From positions 1 through 19,920 of the forward strand of contig CAJNAR010000119.1 of NCBI GenBank assembly GCA_905220665.1: a stretch of 19,920 bases of DNA, read 5' to 3'. Shown one piece after another: positions 1 through 12,152 of this stretch. A model generated the notes under the pieces. The model was not told the DNA's origin. It searched no databases and was given only the letters and a program-made list of their open reading frames with translations. Each line of letters starts with the position of its first letter. Position 1 is the first letter of the stretch. The DNA comes from Albugo candida (lineage: Eukaryota > Oomycota > Peronosporomycetes > Albuginales > Albuginaceae). The translations under genes were made by a program, and so were the position numbers.

Positions 1-1787
1 AAGGTACCAAAGTGTCAAAACATCGTGGGGAGTGAGATGGAGGAACGCGTTTGGATAGTCCAAATCTATCAAAAAGGTAGAATTAGGAATATTTACTACT
101 CTAATGACATCGTTCCGGAAGGAGGCTTTCTTGCAAAGATTCGAATTCAAGCACTAGTAATCTACTCTATTGCACTCGTATCCGCTACTAAGATATTACT
201 TCCTTCTACATTACTTTTATGACATAGGTACCATAGTTTCAAAACATCGTGGGGAGTGAGATGGAGGAACGTGTTTGGATAGTGTAAATCTATCAAAAAG
301 GTAGAATTAGGAATATTTGTTACTCGAATGACATCGTTCCGGAAGGAGGCTTTCTTGCAAAAGATTCAAATTCGCGCACAAGTAATCTACTCAATTGCAT
401 TCGTATCCGTTTATATGCTATTACTTCCTTTTACATTACTCTCATGAAAAGGTACCAAAGTGTCAAAACATCGTGGGGAGTGATATGGAGGAACGCGTTT
501 GGATAGTCCAAATCTATCAAAAAGGTAGAATTAGGAATATTTAATACTCTAATGACATCGTTCCGGAAGGAGGCTTTCTTGCAAAAGATTTGAATTCGTG
601 CACTAGTAATCTACTCATTCGTATCCGTTTATATGCTATTACTTCCTTTTACATTACTTTCATGAAAAGGTACCAAATTGTCAAAACATCGTGGGGAGTG
701 AGATGGAGAACGCGTTTGGATAGTCCAAATCTATCAAAAAGGTAGAATTAGGAATATTTAATACTCTAATGACATCGTTCCGGAAGGAGGCTTTCTTACA
801 AAAGATTCGAATTGGTGCAATAGTAATCTACTTGATTGCACTCGTATCCGCTAATATGCTATAACTTCCTTCTACATTACTTTTATGAAAAACGTACCAT
901 AGATTCAAAACATCGTGGGAAGTGAGATGGAGGAACGTGTTTGGATAGTGTAAATCTATCAAAAAGGTAGAATTAGGAATATTTGTTACTCGAATGACAT
1001 CGTTCCGGAAGGAGGCTTTCTTGCAAAAGATTCAAATTCGCGCACTAGTAATCTACTCTATTGCACTCGTATCCGCTAAGATATTACTTCCTTCTACATT
1101 ACTTTTATGACATAGGTACCATAGTTTCAAAACATCGTGGGGAGTGAGGTGGAGGAACGCGTTTGGATAGTCCAAATCTATCAAAAAGGTAGAATTAGGA
1201 ATATTTAATACTCTAATGACATCGTTCCGGAAGGAGGCTTTCTTGCAAAAGATTCGAATTCAAGCACTAGTAATCTACTCTATTGCACTCGTATCCGCTA
1301 CTAAGATATTACTTCCTTCTACATTACTTTTATGACATAGGTACCATAGATTCAAAACATCGTGGGAAGTGAGATGGAGGAACGTGTTTGGATAGTGTAA
1401 ATCTATCAAAAAGCTAGAATTAGGAATATTTGTTACTCGAATGACATCGTTCCGGAAGGAGGCTTTCTTGCAAAAGATTCAAATTCGCGCACTTGTAATC
1501 TACTCTATTGCACTCGAATCCGCTCATATGCTATTACTTCCTTTTACATTACTTTCATGAAAAGGTACCAAAGTGTCAAAACATCGTGGGGAGTGAGATG
1601 GAGGAACGCGTTTGGATAGTCCAATCTATCAAAAAGGTAGAATTAGGAATATTTAATACTCTAATGACATCGTTCCGGAAGGAGGCTTTCTTGCAAAAGA
1701 TTGAAATTCGCGCACTAGCAATCTACTCTATTGCACTCGTATCCGCTCATATGCTATTACTTCCTTCTACATTACTTTTATGACATA

Positions 1788-2463
1788 GGTACCATAGTTT
1801 CAAAACATCGTGGGAAGTGAGATGGAGCAACGTGTTTGGATAGTGTAAATCTATCAAAAAGCTAGAATTAGGAATATTTGTTACTCGAATGACATCGTTC
1901 CGGAAGGAGGCTTTCTTGCAAAAGATTCAAATTCGCGCACAAGTAATCTACTCAATTGCATTCGTATCCGTTTATATGCTATTACTTCCTTTTACATTAC
2001 TCTCATGAAAAAGGTACCAAAGTGTCAAAACATCGTGGGAAGTGAGATGGAGGAACGCGTTTGGATAGTCCAAATCTATCAAAAAGGTAGAATTAGGAAT
2101 ATTTAATACTCTAATGACATCGTTCCGGAAGGAGGCTTACTTACAAAAGATTCGAATTGGTGCAATAGTAATCTACTTGATTGCACTCGTATCCGCTAAT
2201 ATGCTATGACTTCATTCTACATTACTTTTATCAAAAAGGTACCATAGTTTCAAAACATCGTGGGGAGTGAGATGGAGGAACGTGTTTGGAATAGTCCAAA
2301 TCTATCAAAAAGGTAGAATTAGGAATATTTAATACTCTAATGACATCGTTCCGGAAGGAGGCTTACTTACAAAAGATTCGAATTGGTGCAATAGTAATCT
2401 ACTTGATTGCACTCGTATCCGCTAATATGCTATGACTTCCTTCTACATTACTTTTATGAAAAA
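1788..2463 (+). repeat. Three-monomer module shared with 6059-6733
   Basis: The B, A and hybrid monomers starting at 1788, 2013 and 2238 correspond to those at 6059, 6284 and 6509, at a constant offset of 4271 bp (19 monomers). Shared uncommon features include TTACTCTCATGAAAAAGG at the B/A boundary, CACAAGTAATCTACTC in the B monomer, and GGAGGCTTACTTACAAAAG with GAATTGGTGCAATAG in the A monomer. The third monomers resemble each other only partly, so the match fades there. The module shows that old block copies are dispersed across the left array. Confidence 0.65.
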
Positions 2464-3138
2464 GGTACCATAGTTTCAAAACATCGTGGGGAGTGAGATG
2501 GAGGAACGTGTTTGGATAGTCCAAATCTATCAAAAAGGTAGAATTAGGAATATTTAATACTCTAATGACATCGTTCCGGAAGGAGGCTTTCTTGCAAAAG
2601 ATTCAAATTTGCGCACTAGCAATCTACTCTATTGCACTCGTATTCGCTACTAAGCTATTACTTCCTTCTACATCACTTTTATAAAAAAGGTACCATAGTT
2701 TCAAAACATCGTGGGAAGTGAGATGGAGGAACGTGTTTGGATAGTCCAAATCTATCAAAAAGGTAGAATTAGGAATATTTAATACTCTAATGACATCGTT
2801 CCGGAAAGAGGCTTTCTTGCAAAAGATTCAAATTTGCGCACTAGCAATCTACTCTATTGCAGTCGTATACGCTCATATGCTATTACTTCCTTCTACATTA
2901 CTTTTATGACATAGGTACCATAGTTTCAAAACATCGTGGGAAGTGAGATGGAGGAACGTGTTTGGATAGTGTAAATCTATCAAAAAGGTAGAATTAGGAA
3001 TATTTAATACTCCAATGACATCGTTCCGGAAGGAGGCTTTCTTGCAAAAGATTCGAATTCAAGCACTAGTAATCTACTCTATTGCACTCGTATCCGCTAC
3101 TAAGATATTACTTCCTTCTACATTACTTTTATGACATA

Positions 3139-4089
3139 GGTACCATAGTTTCAAAACATCGTGGGAAGTGAGATGGAGGAACGTGTTTGGATAGTGTAAA
3201 TCTCTCAAAAAGCTAGAATTAGGAATATTTGTTACTCGAATGACATCGTTCCGGAAGGAGGCTTTCTTGCAAAAGATTTGAATTCGTGCACTAGTAATCT
3301 ACTCAATTGCATTCGTATCCGTTTATATGCTATTACTTCCTTTTACATTACTTTCATGAAAAGGTACCAAAGTGTCAAAACATCGTGGGGAGTGAGATGG
3401 AGGAACGCGTTTGGATAGTCCAAATCTATCAAAAAGGTAGAATTAGGAATATTTAATACTCTAATGACATCGTTCCGGAAGGAGGCTTTCTTACAAAAGA
3501 TTTGAATTCGTGCACTAGTATTCTTCTTGATTGCACTCGTATCCGCTACTAAGATATTACTTGCCTCTACATTACTTTTATGAAAAACGTACCATAGATT
3601 CAAAACATCGTGGGAAGTGAGATGGAGCAACGTGTTTGGATAGTGTAAATCTATCAAAAAGCTAGAATTAGGAATATTTGTTACTCGAATGACATCGTTC
3701 CGGAAGGAGGCTTTCTTGCAAAAGATTCAAATTCGCGCACTAGTAATCTACTCAATTGCACTCGTATCCGCTAATATGCTATTACTTCCTTTTACATTAC
3801 TTTTATGACATAGGTACCATAGTTTCAAAACATCGTGGGAAGTGAGATGGAGCAACGTGTTTGGATAGTGTAAATCTATCGAAAAGCTAGAATTAGGAAT
3901 ATTTGTTACCCGAATGACATCGTTCCGGAAGGAGGCTTTCTTGCAAAAGATTCAAATTCGCGCACTAGTAATCTACTCTATTGCACTCGAATCCGCTCAT
4001 ATGCTATTACTTCCTTTTACATTACTTTCATGAAAAGGTACCAAAGTGTCAAAACATCGTGGGGAGTGAGATGGAGGAACGCGTTTGGA
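3139..4089 (+). repeat. Higher-order repeat block L1 (~950 bp, B-A-B-B plus start of A), copy 1
   Basis: By eye this stretch matches 4936-5886 at an offset of 1797 bp (8 monomers) with two differences noticed: GGGAAG versus GGGGAG near the start, and CTATCGAAAAG versus CTATCAAAAAG near 3880. It carries rare variants also found in the other copy: GTATTCTTCTTGATTGC near 3520, TTGCCTCTAC near 3562 and GTTACCCGAATG near 3905. Identity ends at 4089, after which 4090 is T while the partner position 5887 is A. This is far more similar than neighbouring monomers are to one another, so it is a recent block duplication. Confidence 0.85.
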
Positions 4090-4935
4090 TAGTCCAAATC
4101 TATCAAAAAGGTAGAATTAGGAATATTTAATACTCTAATGACATCGTTCCGGAAAGAGGCTTTCTTGCAAAAGATTCAAATTTGCGCACTAGCAATCTAC
4201 TCTATTGCACTCGTATTCGCTACTAAGCTATTACTTGCCTCTACATTACTTTTATGACATAGGTACCATAGTTTCAAAACATCGTGGGGAGTGAGATGGA
4301 GGAACGTGTTTGGATAGTGTAAATCTCTCAAAAAGCTAGAATTAGGAATATTTGTTACTCGAATGACATCGTTCCGGAAGGAGGCTTTCTTGCAAAAGAT
4401 TTGAATTCGTGCACTAGTAATCTACTCAATTGCATTCGTATCCGTTTATATGCTATTACTTCCTTTTACATTACTTTCATGAAAAGGTACCAAAGTGTCA
4501 AAACATCGTGGGGAGTGAGATGGAGGAACGCGTTTGGATAGTCCAAATCTATCAAAAAGGTAGAATTAGGAATATTTAATACTCTAATGACATCGTTCCG
4601 GAAGGAGGCTTTCTTACAAAAGATTTGAATTCGTGCACTAGTATTCTTCTTGATTGCACTCGTATCCGCTACTAAGATATTACTTGCCTCTACATTACTT
4701 TTATGAAAAACGTACCATAGATTCAAAACATCGTGGGAAGTGAGATGGAGCAACGTGTTTGGATAGTGTAAATCTATCAAAAAGCTAGAATTAGGAATAT
4801 TTAATACTCTAATGACATCGTTCCGGAAAGAGGCTTTCTTGCAAAAGATTCGAATTCAAGCACTAGCAATCTACTCTATTGCACTCGTATTCGCTACTAA
4901 GCTATTACTTGCCTCTACATTACTTTTATGACATA

Positions 4936-5886
4936 GGTACCATAGTTTCAAAACATCGTGGGGAGTGAGATGGAGGAACGTGTTTGGATAGTGTAAATCT
5001 CTCAAAAAGCTAGAATTAGGAATATTTGTTACTCGAATGACATCGTTCCGGAAGGAGGCTTTCTTGCAAAAGATTTGAATTCGTGCACTAGTAATCTACT
5101 CAATTGCATTCGTATCCGTTTATATGCTATTACTTCCTTTTACATTACTTTCATGAAAAGGTACCAAAGTGTCAAAACATCGTGGGGAGTGAGATGGAGG
5201 AACGCGTTTGGATAGTCCAAATCTATCAAAAAGGTAGAATTAGGAATATTTAATACTCTAATGACATCGTTCCGGAAGGAGGCTTTCTTACAAAAGATTT
5301 GAATTCGTGCACTAGTATTCTTCTTGATTGCACTCGTATCCGCTACTAAGATATTACTTGCCTCTACATTACTTTTATGAAAAACGTACCATAGATTCAA
5401 AACATCGTGGGAAGTGAGATGGAGCAACGTGTTTGGATAGTGTAAATCTATCAAAAAGCTAGAATTAGGAATATTTGTTACTCGAATGACATCGTTCCGG
5501 AAGGAGGCTTTCTTGCAAAAGATTCAAATTCGCGCACTAGTAATCTACTCAATTGCACTCGTATCCGCTAATATGCTATTACTTCCTTTTACATTACTTT
5601 TATGACATAGGTACCATAGTTTCAAAACATCGTGGGAAGTGAGATGGAGCAACGTGTTTGGATAGTGTAAATCTATCAAAAAGCTAGAATTAGGAATATT
5701 TGTTACCCGAATGACATCGTTCCGGAAGGAGGCTTTCTTGCAAAAGATTCAAATTCGCGCACTAGTAATCTACTCTATTGCACTCGAATCCGCTCATATG
5801 CTATTACTTCCTTTTACATTACTTTCATGAAAAGGTACCAAAGTGTCAAAACATCGTGGGGAGTGAGATGGAGGAACGCGTTTGGA
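4936..5886 (+). repeat. Higher-order repeat block L1, copy 2
   Basis: This is the partner of 3139-4089, with the same monomer order and the same rare variants (near 5318, 5360 and 5703). Its first part, up to about 5460, is also found at 4262-4785, an offset of 674 bp (3 monomers). The three-monomer module B-A-B-like therefore occurs three times in succession (from 3139, 4262 and 4936) at offsets of 1123 and 674 bp. The right end of the block is followed by a divergent monomer with ATTAATAATATT near 5914. Confidence 0.85.
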
Positions 5887-8800
5887 AAGTCCAAATCTAT
5901 CAAAAAGGTAGAATTAATAATATTTAATACTCTAATGACATCGTCCCGGAAGGAGGCTTTCTTGCAAAAGATTTGAATTCGTGCACTACTAATCTACTCT
6001 ATTGCACTCGTATCCGCTAATATGCAATTACTTCCTTCTACATTACTTTTATGACATAGGTACCATAGTTTCAAAACATCGTGGGAAGTGAGATGGAGCA
6101 ACGTGTTTGGATAGTGTAAATCTATCAAAAAGCTAGAATTAGGAATATTTGTTACTCGAATGACATCGTTCCGGAAGGAGGCTTTCTTGCAAAAGATTCA
6201 AATTCGCGCACAAGTAATCTACTCAATTGCATTCGTATCCGTTTATATGCTATTACTTCCTTTTACATTACTCTCATGAAAAAGGTACCAAAGTGTCAAA
6301 ACATCGTGGGGAGTGAGATGGAGGAACGCGTTTGGATAGTCCAAATCTATCAAAAAGGTAGAATTAGGAATATTTAATACTCTAATGACATCGTTCCGGA
6401 AGGAGGCTTACTTACAAAAGATTCGAATTGGTGCAATAGTAATCTACTTGATTGCACTCGTATCCGCTAATATGCTATGACTTCCTTCTACATTACTTTT
6501 ATGAAAAAGGTACCATAGTTTCAAAACATCGTGGGGAGTGAGATGGAGGAACGTGTTTGGATAGTCCAAATCTATCAAAAAGGTAGAATTAGGAATATTT
6601 AATACTCTAATGACATCGTTCCGGAAAGAGGCTTTCTTGCAAAAGATTCAAATTTGCGCACTAGCAATCTACTCTATTGCACTCGTATTCGCTACTAAGC
6701 TATTACTTGCCTCTACATTACTTTTATGACATAGGTACCATAGTTTCAAAACATCGTGGGGAGTGAGATGGAGGAACGTGTTTGGATAGTGTAAATCTCT
6801 CAAAAAGCTAGAATTAGGAATATTTGTTACTCGAATGACATCGTTCCGGAAGGAGGCTTTCTTGCAAAAGATTTGAATTCGTGCACTAGTAATCTACTCA
6901 ATTGCATTCGTATCCGTTTATATGCTATTACTTCCTTTTACATTACTTTCATGAAAAGGTACCAAAGTGTCAAAACATCGTGGGGAGTGAGATGGAGGAA
7001 CGCGTTTGGATAGTCCAAATCTATCAAAAAGGTAGAATTAGGAATATTTAATACTCTAATGACATCGTTCCGGAAGGAGGCTTTCTTGCAAAAGATTTGA
7101 ATTCGTGCACTAGTAATCTACTCAATTGCATTCGTATCCGTTTATATGCTATTACTTCCTTTTACATTACTTTCATGAAAAGGTACCAAAGTGTCAAAAC
7201 ATCGTGGGGAGTGAGATGGAGGAACGCGTTTGGATAGTCCAAATCTATCAAAAAGGTAGAATTAGGAATATTTAATACTCTAATGACATCGTTCCGGAAG
7301 GAGGCTTACTTACAAAAGATTCGAATTGGTGCAATAGTAATCTACTTGATTGCACTCGTATCCGCTAATATGCTATGACTTCCTTCTACATTACTTTTAA
7401 AAAAGGTACCATAGTTTCAAAACATCGTGGGGAGTGAGATGGAGGAACGCGTTTGGATAGTCCAAATCTATCAAAAAGGTAGAATTAGGAATATTTAATA
7501 CTCTAATGACATCGTTCCGGAAGGAGGCTTTCTTACAAAAGATTTGAATTCGTGCACTAGTATTCTTCTTGATTGCACTCGTATCCGCTACTAAGATATT
7601 ACTTGCCTCTACATTACTTTTATGAAAAACGTACCATAGATTCAAAACATCGTGGGAAGTGAGATGGAGGAACGTGTTTGGATAGTGTAAATCTATCAAA
7701 AAGCTAGAATTAGGAATATTTGTTACTCGAATGACATCGTTCCGGAAGGAGGCTTTCTTGCAAAAGATTCAAATTCGCGCACTAGTAATCTACTCTATTG
7801 CACTCGTATCCGCTAATATGCTATTACTTCATTCTACATTACTTTTATGACATAGGTACCATAGTTTCAAAACATCGTGGGGAGTGAGATGGAGGAACGT
7901 GTTTGGATAGTCCAAATCTATCAAAAAGGTAGAATTAATAATATTTAATACTCTAATGACATCGTTCCGGAAGGAGGCTTTCTTGCAAAAGATTCGAATT
8001 CGCGCACTAGTAATCTACTCTATTGCACTCGTATCCGCTAATATGCTATTACTTCCTTCTACATTACTTTTATGACATAGGTACCATAGTTTCAAAACAT
8101 CGTGGGGAGTGAGATGGAGGAACGCGTTTGGATAGTCCAAATCTATCAAAAAGGTAGAATTAGGAATATTTAATACTCTAATGACATCGTTCCGGAAGGA
8201 GGCTTTCTTGCAAAAGATTCGAATTCAAGCACTAGTAATCTACTCTATTGCACTCGTATCCGCTACTAAGATATTACTTCCTTCTACATTACTTTTATGA
8301 CATAGGTACCATAGTTTCAAAACATCGTGGGAAGTGAGATGGAGCAACGTGTTTGGATAGTGTAAATCTATCAAAAAGCTAGAATTAGGAATATTTGTTA
8401 CTCGAATGACATCGTTCCGGAAGGAGGCTTTCTTGCAAAAGATTCAAATTCGCGCACTAGTAATCTACTCTATTGCACTCGAATCCGCTCATATGCTATT
8501 ACTTCCTTTTACATTACTTTCATGAAAAGGTACCATAGTTTCAAAACATCGTGGGGAGTGAGATGGAGGAACGCGTTTGGAAAGTCCAAATCTATCAAAA
8601 AGGTAGAATTGAGAATATTTGTTACTCGAATGACATCGTTCCGGAAGGAGGCTTTCTTGCAAAAGATTCGAATTCGTGCACTAGTAATCTACCCAATTGC
8701 ATTCGTATCCGTTTATATGCTATTACTTCCTTTTACATTACTTTCATGAAAAGGTACCAAAGTGTCAAAACATCGTGGGGAGTGAGATGGAGGAACGCGT

Positions 8801-9263
8801 TTGGATAGTCCAAATCTATCAAAAAGGTAGAATGAGGAATATTTAATACTCTAATGACATCGTTCCGGAAGGAGGCTTTCTTACAAAAGATTCGAATTGG
8901 TGCAATAGTAATCTACTTGATTACACTCGTATCCGCTAATATGCTATGACTTCCTTCTACATTACTTTTATGAAAAAGGTACCATAGTTTCAAAACATCG
9001 TGGGGAGTGAGATGGAGGAACGTGTTTGGATAGTCCAAATCTATCAAAAAGGTAGAATTAGGAATATTTAATACTCTAATGACATCGTTCCGGAAGGAGG
9101 CTTTCTTGCAAAAGATTCAAATTCGCGCACTAGCAATCTACTCTATTGCACTCGTATCCGCTCATATGCTATTACTTCCTTCTACATTACTTTCATGACA
9201 TAGGTACCATTGTTTCAAAACATTGTAGAGAGTGAGATGCAGGAACGTGTTTGGATAGGTCAA

Positions 9264-9397
9264 ATCCATCCAAGTGGTAGAATTAGGATTATTTGTTCAT
9301 CTAATGACAGTCGTTCCGGAATTTTGTAAGAAAGCCTCCTTCCGGAACGACTGTCATTAGATGAACAAATAATCCTAATTCTACCACTTGGATGGAT
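9264..9397. repeat. Inverted-repeat junction (58 bp perfect arms, 18 bp spacer) at the array polarity switch
   Basis: Positions 9264-9321 are the exact reverse complement of 9340-9397, separated by 18 bases at 9322-9339. The left arm ends at the palindrome TTCCGGAA (9314-9321), and the right arm begins with another copy of it (9340-9347). The spacer is the stretch that normally flanks TTCCGGAA in reverse-oriented monomers, so the left block stops at the palindrome and the right block resumes 18 bp away in the monomer. Outside the perfect arms the two sides still match over the following TATCCAAACACGTTCCTGCA part, with scattered mismatches. Extruded, this would be a strong stem-loop. Confidence 0.96.
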
Positions 9398-10352
9398 GTT
9401 GACTATCCAAACACGTTCCTGCATCTCACTCCCCACGATGTTTTGAAACTATGGTATCTTTTTCATAAAAGTAATGTAGAAGGAAGTAATAGCATATTAG
9501 CGGATACGAGTGCAATCAAGTAGATTACTATTGCACCAATTCGAATCTTTTGTAAGAAAGCCTCCTTCCGGAACGACTGTCATTAGATGAACAAATAATC
9601 CTAATTCTACCACTTGGATGGATTTGGACTATCCAAACACGTTCCTCCATCTCACTCCCCACGATGTTTTGAAACTATGGTACCTTTTTCATAAAAGTAA
9701 TGTAAAAGGAAGTCATAGCATATTAGCGGATACGAGTGCAATCAAGTAGATTACTATTGCACCAATTCGAATCTTTTGTAAGAAAGCCTCCTTCCGGAAC
9801 GATGTCATTAGAGTATTAAATATTCCTAATTCTACCTTTTTGATAGATTTGGACTATCCAAACACGTTCCTCCATCTCACTCCCCACGATGTTTTGAAAC
9901 TATGGTACCTTTTTCATAAAAGTAATGTAGAAGGAAGTCATAGCATATTAGCGGATACGAGTGCAATCAAGTAGATTACTATTGCACCAATTCGAATCTT
10001 TTGCAAGAAAGCCTCCTTCCGGAACGATGTCATTAGAGTATTAAATATTCCTAATTCTACCTTTTTGATAGATTTGGACTATCCAAACACGTTCCTCCAT
10101 CTCACTCCCCACGATGTTTTGACACTTTGGTACCTTTTCATGAAAGTAATGTAGAAGGAAGTAATAGCATATTAGCGGATACGAGTGCAATAGAGTAGAT
10201 TACTAGTGCTTGAATTCGAATCTTTGGCAAAAAAGCCTCCTTCCGGAACGATGTCATTCGAGTAACAAATATTCCTAATTCTAGCTTTTTGATAGATTTA
10301 CACTATCCAAACACGTTGCTCCATCTCACTTCCCACGATGTTTTGAAACTAT

Positions 10353-12152
10353 GGTACCTATGTCATAAAAGTAATGTAGAAGGAAGTAATATCTTAGTAG
10401 CGGATACGAGTGCAATAGAGTAGATTACTAGTGCTTGAATTCGAATCTTTTGCAAGAAAGCCTCCTTCCGGAACGATGTCATTCGAGTAACAAATATTCC
10501 TAATTCTACCTTTTTGATAGATTTGGACTATCCAAACGCGTTCCTCCATCTCACTCCCCACGATGTTTTGAAACTATGGTATCTTTTTCATAAAAGTAAT
10601 GTAGAAGGAAGTAATAGCATATTAGCGGATACGAGTGCAATCAAGTAGATTACTATTGCACCAATTCGAATCTTTTGTAAGAAAGCTTCCTTCCGGAACG
10701 ACTGTCATTAGATGAATAAATAATCCTAATTCTACCACTTGGATGGATGTTGACTATCCAAACACGTTCCTGCATCTCACTCCCCACGATGTTTTGAAAC
10801 TATGGTATCTTTTTCATAAAAGTAATGTAGAAGGAAGTAATAGCATATTAGCGGATACGAGTGCAATCAAGTAGATTACTATTGCACCAATTCGAATCTT
10901 TTGTAAGAAAGCCTCCTTCCGGAACGACTGTCATTAGATGAACAAATAATCCTAATTCTACCACTTGGATGGATTCGGACTATCCAAACACGTTCCTGCA
11001 TCTCACTCTCTACAATGTTTTGAAACTATGGTATCTTTTTCATAAAAGTAATGTAGAAGGAAGTAATAGCATATTAGCGGATACGAGTGCAATAGAGTAG
11101 ATTACTAGTGCTTGAATTCAAATCTTTTGTAAGAAAGCCTCCTTCCGGAACGATGTCATTAGAGTATTAAATATTATTAATTCTTCCTTTTTGATAGATT
11201 TACACTATCCAAACACGTTCCTCCATCTCACTCCCCACGATGTTTTGAAACTATGGTACCTATGTCATAAAAGTAATGTAGAAGGAAGTAATAGCATATT
11301 AGCGGATACGAGTGCAATAGAGTAGATTACTAGTGCGCGAATTCGAATCTTTTGCAAGAAAGCCTCCTTCCGGAACGATGTCATTAGAGTATTAAATATT
11401 CCTAATTCTACCTTTTTGATAGATTGGACTATCCAAACGCGTTCCTCCATCTCACTCCCCACGATGTTTTGACACTTTGGTACCTTTTCATGAAAGTAAT
11501 GTAAAAGGAAGTAATAGCATATTAGCGGATACGAGTGCAATTGAGTAGATTACTAGTGCGCGAATTTGAATCTTTTGCAAGAAAGCCTCCTTCCGGAACG
11601 ATGTCATTCGAGTAGCAAATATTCCTAATTCTACCTTTTTGATAGATTTACACTATCCAAACACGTTCCTCCATCTCACTCCCCACGATGTTTTGAAACT
11701 ATGGTACCTATGTCATAAAAGTAATGTAGAAGGAAGTAATAGCATATTAGCGGATACGAGTGCAATAGAGTAGATTAGTAGTGCACGAATTCAAATCTTT
11801 TGCAAGAAAGCCTCCTTCCGGGACGATGTCATTAGAGTATTAAATATTCCTAATTCTACCTTTTTGATAGATTTGGACTATCCAAACACGTTCCTCCATC
11901 TCACTCCCCACGATGTTTTGAAACTATGGTATCTTTTTCATGAAAGTAATGTAAAAGGAAGTAATAGCATATTAGCGGATACGAGTGCAATTGAGTAGAT
12001 TACTAGTGCGCGAATTTGAATCTTTTGCAAGAAAGCCTCCTTCCGGAACGATGTCATTCGAGTAGCAAATATTCCTAATTCTACCTTTTTGATAGATTTG
12101 GACTATCCAAACACGTTCCTCCATCTCACTTCCCACGATGTTTTGAAACTAT
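10353..12152 (-). repeat. Higher-order repeat R1, copy 1 (8 monomers, ~1800 bp)
   Basis: This stretch and 12153-14176 are successive copies of a higher-order unit. Ordered rare variants identify it: ATCTTAGTAGCGG near 10390, AAGCTTCCTTCC with GATGAATAAATAATCC near 10684-10730, CTCTCTACAATG near 11007, ATTATTAATTCTTCC near 11173, and CTTCCGGGACG near 11815. In copy 2 each recurs in the same order, at an offset of about 1800 bp on the left and about 2025 bp further right. The second half of the first monomer (about 10460-10580) matches less well, so the true left breakpoint may lie inside it. Confidence 0.8.

Larger units (their letters stand above)
1..9321 (+). repeat. Satellite array, left block, forward orientation (~41.5 monomers of 224-225 bp)
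   Basis: Seen directly: a GGTACC (rarely CGTACC) block followed by CATAG or CAAAG recurs at 3, 227, 451, 669, 893, 1115, 1340, 1564, 1788, 2013, 2238, 2464, 2689, 2914, 3139, 3363, 3588, 3813, 4037, 4262, 4486, 4711, 4936, 5160, 5385, 5610, 5834, 6059, 6284, 6509, 6734, 6958, 7182, 7405, 7630, 7855, 8080, 8305, 8529, 8753, 8978 and 9203. Spacing is nearly always 224 or 225 (extremes 218 and 226). Monomers are AT-rich. Class A has CAAAGTGTC, GAACGCG and AGTCCAAATC. Class B has CATAGTTTC, GAACGTG, AGTGTAAATC and TTGTTACTCG. Hybrids also occur. The array enters from the left edge of the window and its last monomer is cut at 9321. No conserved coding frame is visible. The short ORFs here follow from the sequence repeating and are not annotated as genes. 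Confidence 0.98.

Noticed and set aside
1508..1783. 91-codon ORFs in the satellite (forward at 1508-1783, reverse at 11265-11540) and shorter ones elsewhere
   Set aside because: These are the same satellite translation in the same monomer phase, appearing where a single-base deletion shifts the frame. They are not conserved among monomers.
3343..3657. 104-codon reverse-strand ORF, repeated identically at 4466-4780 and 5140-5454, with a 100-codon relative at 7397-7699
   Set aside because: It spans about 1.4 satellite monomers and exists only because the block was duplicated. Other monomers of the same class carry stops in this frame. There is no recognisable domain.
9203..9453. Fold-back sequencing artefact producing an exact mirror at the junction
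   Set aside because: The two sides are not mirror images beyond the 58 bp arms. They differ at CTCTCTACAATG versus CCCCACGATG and GGTCAA versus GTTGAC, the next monomers belong to different classes, and the right block ends in a different context. A local chimera is still worth excluding with reads.
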